NCBI GenBank assembly: GCA_035604615.1
Contig: DATNID010000063.1
Span: 7,326-71,325, forward strand
Source of the DNA: DATJLY01 sp035604615
GTDB lineage: Bacteria; Pseudomonadota; Alphaproteobacteria; ATCC43930; CGMCC-115725
Direction of reading: 5' to 3'
Length of the DNA: 64,000 bases
Shown: positions 58,470 to 64,000 of the stretch, piece after piece
How positions within the stretch are numbered: the first letter of the stretch is position 1
Layout of the letters: the number at the start of each line of letters is the position of its first letter
Notes under the pieces: model-generated
What the model was told of the DNA's origin: nothing
Database searches by the model: none
What the model saw: only the letters and a program-made list of their open reading frames with translations
Program-made: the position numbers and the translations under genes

Positions 58470-59489
58470 ATGCCGCAGCTCTATGTCGCGACCAACGGAC
58501 TCTCGGTGTGGAAGAGCGACGATCTCGGCGCCACCATCGCGCGCATGCCGAGCGGCACCAACCTCTACAGCGGCAGCCAGGTATGGGCGCTGGCGTCGCA
58601 CCCGTCGGCGCCGCGCTTCCTCTTCGCTGGCACCGATAGCGGGCTTTACCGCCTCGACCGCGTGCAAAATCGATTCACGCACCTGCCTTCGCCGATGGAT
58701 GGCGAGCGGCTCGTCACCGCCATCGCGTTCGCGCCCGCCGATCCCAATACCATCATTACCGGAACGCAGCCTTCCGCGCTCTATCGCACCAGCGATGGCG
58801 GGCGCAGTTGGGCGAAGCTCGAGACCGCGATGAAGCGCTACACCACCAGCGGCTTCTACGGCAGCGACCGGCCCGGCTTCGCCGACGACGGCGGCAACGG
58901 CACGGTCAAGCATTGGACCCGCGTGACGCAGGTGCTGATCGATCCCGCCGATCCCGCGCGAATCTGGGCCGGGGTCGAGATCGACGGCGCCTGGACGAGC
59001 GGCGATGGCGGCCAAAGCTGGGAGCGCGTGTCGCAAGGCCTCGAAACCGACGACATCCACGGCTTCGCGTTGGTCTCGGACGGCGGGCCGCTTCTCGCCA
59101 CCACCAATGCCGGCCCTCACGTCAGCCACGACAGGGGACGAAGCTGGGCGCGCATCCCGATCGACTCGCCGTGGCAATATGTGCGCAGCGTGGTCGAGCG
59201 GCCCGACGGGTCGGGCGTGCTGCTGATGACCAACGGCAACGGACCGCCGGGCAGCGCTGGGCGCCTCTTCCGCTCGCGCGACCGGGGCGCCACATGGCAC
59301 GAGGTGACGCTGCCGGGCACGGTCGAAAGCTCGCTCTATTTCCTCGCCGCGCACCCGTCCGACCCGAAGCTTGTGTTCGCGGCGGCGACCTTGGGACAGC
59401 TCTACCGCAGCGACGATGGCGGCGAGAGCTGGATCGCGCTCACGGCGCGGCTCCCCGAGATCCGCGCGCTCGCTTGGCTGCCGGACTGA
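58470..59489 (+). CDS. BNR-repeat beta-propeller protein
   Basis: The 339 aa protein contains at least four S-x-D-x-G-x-x-W type Asp-box repeats (TSDGGRSWAKL, SGDGGQSWERV, SRDRGATWHEV, SDDGGESWIAL, SHDRGRSWARI), as in sialidases and the Ycf48/photosystem II stability factor group. No signal peptide and no sialidase catalytic Arg triad are apparent. Possibly a propeller-type binding protein or a lactonase-like enzyme. It overlaps the next gene by 1-3 bp. Confidence 0.88.
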   Translation: MPQLYVATNGLSVWKSDDLGATIARMPSGTNLYSGSQVWALASHPSAPRFLFAGTDSGLYRLDRVQNRFTHLPSPMDGERLVTAIAFAPADPNTIITGTQPSALYRTSDGGRSWAKLETAMKRYTTSGFYGSDRPGFADDGGNGTVKHWTRVTQVLIDPADPARIWAGVEIDGAWTSGDGGQSWERVSQGLETDDIHGFALVSDGGPLLATTNAGPHVSHDRGRSWARIPIDSPWQYVRSVVERPDGSGVLLMTNGNGPPGSAGRLFRSRDRGATWHEVTLPGTVESSLYFLAAHPSDPKLVFAAATLGQLYRSDDGGESWIALTARLPEIRALAWLPD

Positions 59490-60478
59490 TGCGCGCGCTT
59501 TCACTCTTCGCGGCCATCCTCTTCGCCTCGGGCGCGGCCGCCTCCGAGCCGATCAAGATCGGCATCCAGAAGCTCGAAGGCCAGGCGCCGATCTACATCG
59601 CCGAGGAAAAGGGCTATTTCCGCGACCAGGGGCTCGACGCCGAGATCGTATTCTTCGACGCGGCGCAGCCGATCGCGGTCGGCATCGTCTCGGGCGGGCT
59701 CGACTTCGCCGTCGCGGGCTTCGGCGCCGGCTTCTACAACCTCGCGGGTCAGGGCGAGCTGCGCATCATCGCGGCTTACATCCGCGAGGCGCCGAGCTTC
59801 CAGGCGACGGCCTACGTGATCTCGAACCGCGCCTACGACGCCGGTTTCACCACGCTCAAGGATTTCGCTGGCAAGACGGTCGCGGTGATGCAGGTCGGCG
59901 CGTCGCAGCATTACGCGCTGGGCCTGCTCACCGACAAATACGGCATCGACCTCAAGGGCATCCGCGTCGTCGCGGTGCAGTTGGGCGCGAACGAGGCGTC
60001 GGCCGTGGTCGGCGGCCAGGTCGATGCTGCGGTGGTGCCGGAGACCTATGTGAAGGACGCGCTCGCCGCGGGCAATGCCAAACTCATCGGCTTCGTCGGC
60101 GACGAGACGCCGTGGCAGCTGGGCGCCGCCTTCACCGCGACGCGCACGGCCGACGACAAGCGCGACCGCGTCATGCGCTTCCTCGCCGCATACAAAAAGG
60201 GCGTCGCCGAATACCACGACGCCTTCATCGGCCCGGACGAGCGCCGCTTGGACGGGCCGACCTCACCCGACGTGCTCGCCATCGTCGCCAAGTACATGGG
60301 CGAAACGCCCGAGAAGGCGCACCAGGCCATCGCCTATTACGACCGCGAGGCGCGGCTCGACGTCAAGGACGTGCTGCACCAGATCGCCTGGTACAAGGCG
60401 CAGGGGCTGGTAAAGGGCGAGGTCGACGGCGCCACCCTGATCGACCGCCGCTACGTTGTGCCGCTGCCCGGTCAGTAG
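59489..60478 (+). CDS. SsuA/NMT1-like substrate-binding protein, orphan
   Basis: The 329 aa product has a signal peptide (to AAAS), then IKIGIQKLEGQAPIYIAEEKGYFRDQGLDAEIVFF, GFGAGFYNLAGQGEL and VGDETPWQLGAAF. It is closely similar in layout to the gene at 45978, including LDVKDVLHQIAWYKAQG near the end. There are no permease or ATPase genes beside it. It may share the transporter at 48592-50194. Its start lies in the BNR stop (TGATG). Confidence 0.9.
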   Translation: MRALSLFAAILFASGAAASEPIKIGIQKLEGQAPIYIAEEKGYFRDQGLDAEIVFFDAAQPIAVGIVSGGLDFAVAGFGAGFYNLAGQGELRIIAAYIREAPSFQATAYVISNRAYDAGFTTLKDFAGKTVAVMQVGASQHYALGLLTDKYGIDLKGIRVVAVQLGANEASAVVGGQVDAAVVPETYVKDALAAGNAKLIGFVGDETPWQLGAAFTATRTADDKRDRVMRFLAAYKKGVAEYHDAFIGPDERRLDGPTSPDVLAIVAKYMGETPEKAHQAIAYYDREARLDVKDVLHQIAWYKAQGLVKGEVDGATLIDRRYVVPLPGQ

Positions 60479-61155
60479 GCAAGCTTCGGAAACCAGTCCG
60501 TGCCGCGCCCTTCGGGCGTGAAGTCGAACAGGTTCCACAAGGGCCAGATCGGATCGACGTGGCGGTGGTTCTGGCCCGTCTCGGCCGGGCCGAACAAAAG
60601 CTCGGTCGCGAAGACGTGGTGCGTCTTTCCTTGGCGCCGCACGAACACGTTGAGCAGCGGCATTTGCGCGCCGGTCTCGGTCTCGCCGTGATAGTCGCGA
60701 TTGTAGGTATTGCCGGCCGACGACAGCAGCCGCAGGCTGCGCCATCTCCGCTCCCCGGCGAAATCGCGGATGCGCGCGATCGGCGACTTGGCGACGACGG
60801 CGAGATTGATGCGCTGCATGGCGTGGCGCGCGTTGCCGTCGAGCGCGTCGAGCATGCAGGTGCACATCGGGCAAGCCTGCGCCATGTCGGGCCCGTACAT
60901 GAAGCTGTAGAGGACGAGGCTCGCGTCGGGCCTGGCGAAAAGCTCCGACATGCGCACGCGACGCGGGGCGCCATCCGCGCCCAATTCCTCGAACGTGTAG
61001 TCCTCGGGCACGGCGCCGCCCAAGGGCAGCTTGCGGCGCAAGGCAGCGACCTCCTCGGTCTTGCGGCGCAGCTCCATCTCGGCGGTGAGCAATGCGTCGC
61101 GCGCCGCACGGTAGGACTCGCTTTCGCCGGGAAAGCGCACGGAATGGAGCGTCAT
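60472..61155 (-). CDS. DUF899 thioredoxin-like protein
   Basis: The 227 aa protein begins with a helical segment (LTAEMELRRKTEEVAALRRKLPLGG) followed by the DUF899 core: YTFEELG, SLVLYSFMYGPDMAQACPMCTCMLDALDG and DYHGETETGAQMPLLNVFVRRQG. The CPMC motif sits at the place of a thioredoxin active site, so a redox role is possible. It overlaps the convergent binding-protein gene by 7 bp. Confidence 0.9.
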   Translation of the reverse strand: MTLHSVRFPGESESYRAARDALLTAEMELRRKTEEVAALRRKLPLGGAVPEDYTFEELGADGAPRRVRMSELFARPDASLVLYSFMYGPDMAQACPMCTCMLDALDGNARHAMQRINLAVVAKSPIARIRDFAGERRWRSLRLLSSAGNTYNRDYHGETETGAQMPLLNVFVRRQGKTHHVFATELLFGPAETGQNHRHVDPIWPLWNLFDFTPEGRGTDWFPKLAY

Positions 61156-61171
61156 CGGGTCCTTCCCTCTC

Positions 61172-61798
61172 TCAGGCGCGAAGATCGGCACCCAGCAGGA
61201 TGCGGCGGTAGGACAGCGCCTCGGCCAAGTGGATGCGGCGCACGCCCGGACTGGCGTCGAGATCGGCCAAGGTGCGCGCCACCCGCAGCACGCGGTGATA
61301 GCCCCGCGCCGAAAGGCGCAGGCGCTCGGTCGCGTCGTTGAGGAGGCGCCGCCCGTCAGGATCCGGCGTGGCGATCTCGTCGAGCAGCGCGCCGTCGGCC
61401 TCGGCGTTGGTGCGGATGCGGCGCTCCGGCGGCAGCGCCGCGTATCGCATCCGCGCGATCTCGCGGGCGGCGAGGACGCGCGCCGCCACCTCGGCCGAGC
61501 CTTCCGCGGGTGGCGGCAGGGCCAGATCCGTCGCCTTCACCGCCGGCACGTCGATGTGGAGATCGATGCGGTCGAACATCGGTCCCGAGATGCGCGACTG
61601 GTAGTCCTGCGCGCATTTTGGCGCCCGGCCGCACGCCAGCGCGGGGTCGTCGAGATGGCCGCAGCGGCATGGATTCATCGCCGCCACGAGCTGCACCCGC
61701 GCCGGATACGTAACGTGCGCGTTGACGCGGGCGACGCTGACCCGGCCCGCCTCGAGCGGCTGGCGCAGGGCCTCGAGCGTGGCGCGCTGGAATTCCGG
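61172..61798 (-). pseudogene. 3' fragment of comM/yifB (Mg-chelatase-like AAA ATPase)
   Basis: The last 208 residues of a YifB/ComM protein remain: PEFQRATLEALRQPLEAGRVSV, VAAMNPCRCGHLDDP, CAQDYQSRISGPMFDRIDLHIDV, and the C-terminal helical domain ending YRRILLGADLRA. Homology stops sharply at the P of the expected LDELPEF at 61798, where the IS1595-family element begins. The Walker A and B parts are missing in the window; they may lie beyond the element. Confidence 0.88.
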
Positions 61799-61884
61799 TA
61801 TTAGGTAGCAAACACACCTTGGAATGCTTATGCTCCGACTTGTCAACCCGCGAGATTGTAACAGCATTGCGGAACGTCGTTCAG

Positions 61885-61909
61885 GCCCCGCCTCGGCGGG
61901 GCTTTCTTT
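61885..61909. terminator. Terminator hairpin in the element
   Basis: GCCCCGCC (61885-61892) pairs with GGCGGGGC (61895-61902), followed by TTTCTTT on the plus strand. It is oriented to stop transcription coming in from the comM side toward the element, and shields the KilA-N gene. Confidence 0.7.
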
Positions 61910-61918
61910 GTCGAGAGG

Positions 61919-62734
61919 CTAGGCGGGCGGCTCAGATGATTTTAGGAGCGGTCGTTGCCTGTCCTTGCGATCTTCCTCAATAGCTCGCCGAATAAACCCC
62001 GCGCTTCGGGCGCTGGCGTATTCGCATTCGGAATTGCCTTGGCGATCTTCCTCCTCGATGCGTTCTGTCGCCAACACTTCAGCAGCCATTACGTAGGAAA
62101 GTTCATCGGTCGCTAGGCCGTCCCTAAGATTGGCTTTCGGCGGCAATCCGCGTTCCGCGCGCAAGTTGCTGGCCGTGTTTCCTAATAGTTTGCGGTAAAC
62201 CGCGTTCGTGCATCGCCAATATCCGTCATTTACGACGCCGTGGTCGCGGAGTGTATTTGTATAACTAACGCGACGCGCGCGAGCCAATGCGCGCACGCCC
62301 GCCCAAACGTTGTCGGCCGGTGGCGCACGCTGCAAAATTTCGTCGGCAAGAGTAGCGTCGCCACGTCGGTAGCGAAGCCAAACTTCTCTGACCTCGATTT
62401 CAAGCTTCGGGCTAAGGAACCCTGCATAGGCGGCCGCAAGAATGGGATGAGCAAAGGTTCCAGCATTGCCACGCCCGCGCTTGGCGTAAGCCACTGGAAG
62501 GACTGGCGTATTTTCCTTAAGCGCGGTGACAACGATCTTTTGTTGAAGCGCTTCCTCTAACCTCTTGGTCGCGACAATGTCTCTCCAACGTCGCGGCTGG
62601 CGCCCAGGCGTTGACTTCGCTACCTGCCAAATGTCATCAAGACAAACCAATCCGTTAGCATCCTCTCGGATGCGCTTGCCGCGCAACACTATTTCGGCGC
62701 GCGGCAGAATAGTTTCCTTCGGCGTTTCCGCCAT
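61919..62734 (-). CDS. KilA-N domain protein (passenger gene)
   Basis: The ATG at 62734 follows GGAGG by 8 nt and gives 271 aa (a GTG at 62749 would add 5). The N-terminal region LVCLDDIWQVAKSTPGRQPRRW...TFAHPILAAAYAGFLSPKLEIEVREVWLRYRRGD is a KilA-N domain, a DNA-binding module common in phages, plasmids and large viruses. The C-terminal half is unrecognised (VSYTNTLRDHGVVNDGYWRCTNAVYRKLLG). GC content is lower than in the flanking genes, which fits recent arrival with the element. Confidence 0.82.
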   Translation of the reverse strand: MAETPKETILPRAEIVLRGKRIREDANGLVCLDDIWQVAKSTPGRQPRRWRDIVATKRLEEALQQKIVVTALKENTPVLPVAYAKRGRGNAGTFAHPILAAAYAGFLSPKLEIEVREVWLRYRRGDATLADEILQRAPPADNVWAGVRALARARRVSYTNTLRDHGVVNDGYWRCTNAVYRKLLGNTASNLRAERGLPPKANLRDGLATDELSYVMAAEVLATERIEEEDRQGNSECEYASARSAGFIRRAIEEDRKDRQRPLLKSSEPPA

Positions 62735-62847
62735 AACACAGGCCTCCACTGTTAGAATGTGGACGCCTCCCTTACGGCTCTAGCGGCCGGTTTCGTTTGA
62801 AAAAATCTAGCACAGAGCGCGGTGAGGGTCGAATCCAAATCACAAAT

Positions 62848-63282
62848 TCAGTGCGCGATTTCCCATGCGAGTCGCTGGCCGAGACCAATTGCGTTGCGGA
62901 GCAGCCCCTTGTTCCGATGATGGCGCAAACATGAGGCGACGCGCTTGGTAACGGTTTTCACGAGCCGCTTGTCAGCGGTGTTCATGCCGCGCTCGGCCAT
63001 GACGTGCATCGTGAGTTCCTGAGTGGTGCAGGCGCGCTTGGCATCGCGGATGGTGCCCAGAACGATCCGCGCGACTTCGCCCTTGTAGGCCGCGTGGCGC
63101 GGTGGCATCGGCTTCGGTTTCACTTCGGTTAGGTCAATGTCGGGATCGAACATGCGGATCGTGGCATCGACGCTATCGAGGTCAATGAGAAGCTGGCGAG
63201 CCTTGGCTTGGTGATGCTCGAATTGCCCGGCCAATTCTGCGCGCTTCCTCAACAGCGCGCTGAGCGCGTGTTCATTTTCCAT
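62848..63282 (-). CDS. Hypothetical protein in the IS1595-family element
   Basis: The 144 aa protein overlaps the transposase stop by 11 bp, so it is co-translated. The N-terminal half is a predicted coiled coil (LLRKRAELAGQFEHHQAKARQLLIDLDSVDATIRMF), and the C-terminal half looks like a winged-helix or similar DNA-binding domain (KGEVARIVLGTIRDAKRACTTQELTMHVMAERG, VTKRVASCLRHHRNKGLLRNAIGLGQRLAWEI). It could be a regulator of the element. No known family name. Confidence 0.75.
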   Translation of the reverse strand: MENEHALSALLRKRAELAGQFEHHQAKARQLLIDLDSVDATIRMFDPDIDLTEVKPKPMPPRHAAYKGEVARIVLGTIRDAKRACTTQELTMHVMAERGMNTADKRLVKTVTKRVASCLRHHRNKGLLRNAIGLGQRLAWEIAH

Positions 63283-64000
63283 CGTTCATGCTCCGCTGCC
63301 AGTAGCCGCACCATTGCCGCGACTTGGGATGCTGAGTGGCGGCGTTGACCGCTATCAGATATTGCTCGCCGTTGCTGATGCGCCGGTGATCCTCGCGCCA
63401 ATCCATTTCGGCGGCGTAGGAAGCGAGGTATGGGCCGCTGATATGGTGGTGGATGCCGTATTCGGCCCGGCGCAGGCGGCTAAAGAAACTCTCGGCAAGA
63501 TTGGTCGAGGTTCCCATTTCATCGCTGTAAGACTGCGAATGGTTGATGCGCTTCGTTAGATAGCGCGCGTGTAGTTGGTCCCAATGGGATGCTTCGTCGG
63601 CATAGACCGTGCTGCCGAGCGCAATCCGGTCCCGCAGCATCGGCACCGCCGCATCTTCCGTCTTGGTGACAAAGGTAATGGTCTTGCCATTCCGCTCGCG
63701 GGCAACGATCACTACGCGGCGCTTGCCGTTCTGATTGATGGCGAGGCGGCGGTCTCGGCGGTTTTCTTTGTGGTTCGCGGGCCGGACATGACCGCCCGTG
63801 TACATGCCGTCGATTTCGACTTCGCCGGACACCGTCGCGCCCTTATCCTCAGCGGCCAGGCACTCGCGGATTTTGTGCGCGAGAACGAAAGCCGTCTTGT
63901 ACTGGCAGTCAAGGTCACGGCTGAGTTGAAGGGCCGCATGACCTTTCGCGCCGTTTACGAATATCGCGATTGCCAAGAGGTAGTCACGCACCGGCAGCTT
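63272..64000 (-). CDS. IS1595-family transposase (5' end outside window)
   Basis: The frame is open to the window edge (KLPVRDYLLAIAIFVNGAKG and onward, about 242 residues). DDE-type motifs are seen: VEIDGMYTGGHV with the first Asp, VYADEASHWDQL with the second, and the NLAESFFSRLRRAEYG block typical of ISXO2/IS1595 proteins. The N-terminal zinc-ribbon part lies outside the window. No stops interrupt the visible part, so the transposase may be active. Confidence 0.92.
   Translation of the reverse strand, partial: KLPVRDYLLAIAIFVNGAKGHAALQLSRDLDCQYKTAFVLAHKIRECLAAEDKGATVSGEVEIDGMYTGGHVRPANHKENRRDRRLAINQNGKRRVVIVARERNGKTITFVTKTEDAAVPMLRDRIALGSTVYADEASHWDQLHARYLTKRINHSQSYSDEMGTSTNLAESFFSRLRRAEYGIHHHISGPYLASYAAEMDWREDHRRISNGEQYLIAVNAATQHPKSRQWCGYWQRSMNDGK

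Larger units (their letters stand above)
61799..64000 (-). mobile_element. IS1595-family element with passenger genes (other end outside window)
   Basis: The element starts at the break in comM/yifB (61798/61799) and runs past the window end. It holds a transposase gene and two passenger genes, all on the minus strand. The end sequence contains TTAGGTAGCAAACACACC (61801-61818), a candidate terminal repeat. Its partner repeat and the target duplication cannot be checked, since the other end is outside. Passenger genes are known in IS1595-family elements. Non-coding parts: about 120 bp at the end (with a terminator) and 113 bp between the passengers. Confidence 0.85.

Noticed and set aside
61919..63282. 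KilA-N gene as sign of a prophage
   Set aside because: No other phage genes are visible, and the transposase overlaps the neighbouring passenger gene; an element with passengers explains it better, though the right side is outside the window.

Overview
The window is a 64 kb stretch of GC-rich chromosome from an alphaproteobacterium. The evidence is the order dnaQ, secB, timA (Tim44-like), mltA, Smr protein, XRE regulator, hslU/hslV, hisBHAF, hisE and a HIT protein, which is a familiar alphaproteobacterial block. An alphaproteobacterial type NAD regulator (NadQ-like) and an alphaproteobacterial style yybP-ykoY (manganese) riboswitch agree with this. Coding density is high, with many 1-4 bp stop/start overlaps. 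No rRNA, tRNA or CRISPR array was seen. The order or genus cannot be fixed from the sequence alone.

Left part (1-23 kb): a cut-off methyltransferase; a Mn riboswitch ahead of a TMEM165/GDT1-type transporter; then the housekeeping block, interrupted by accessory cargo. Between mltA and smr lie three small envelope proteins, a cupin and the lactate-utilisation operon lutABC. Between smr and the XRE gene lie a 105 bp palindromic repeat, a PPOX-like protein and a MetE-like methyltransferase. Between hslV and hisB lie a frameshifted class III adenylate cyclase, a secreted trypsin-like protease and a tiny lipoprotein. The his genes are followed by a HIT protein and by two PAS proteins, one of them a histidine kinase.

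Middle part (23-45 kb): a Kup K+ transporter, a Crp-type regulator and an ECF sigma factor whose upstream region has two near-perfect TGTGA-N6-TCACA sites. Next comes a catabolic-looking region: luciferase-like monooxygenase, alpha/beta hydrolase, two secreted proteins, SDR, CoA-transferase, Rieske oxygenase, AAHS-type MFS porter, two tandem periplasmic binding proteins and an FAH-family hydrolase. After it lie a cupredoxin and a Tat metallophosphatase divergent from an ECF sigma/anti-sigma pair, then two paralogous low-complexity secreted proteins. Each of these two has a Crp-like site at nearly the same distance from its start as in the sigma gene.

Right part (45-64 kb): a TauABC/SsuABC-like transporter whose ATPase and permease genes run straight into a GNAT gene and nadQ; a sulfatase with a relic of a second sulfatase end downstream; a secreted phospholipase C-like phosphoesterase; and nadA-nadC. 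A TTGACA promoter and two matching operator-like inverted repeats lie ahead of nadA, and the second copy of the palindromic repeat lies between nadA and nadC. Then come another hydrolase, another MetE-like protein, a BNR-repeat protein, a second SsuA-like binding protein and a DUF899 protein. The window ends in an IS1595-family element that carries a KilA-N gene and an unknown gene as passengers and has cut the comM/yifB gene.

The most interesting connections are regulatory: a putative Crp regulon linking the sigma factor with two undescribed paralogous exported proteins, and a putative NadQ circuit in which the regulator is co-transcribed with an ABC importer and its likely target nadAC lies 6.6 kb away.
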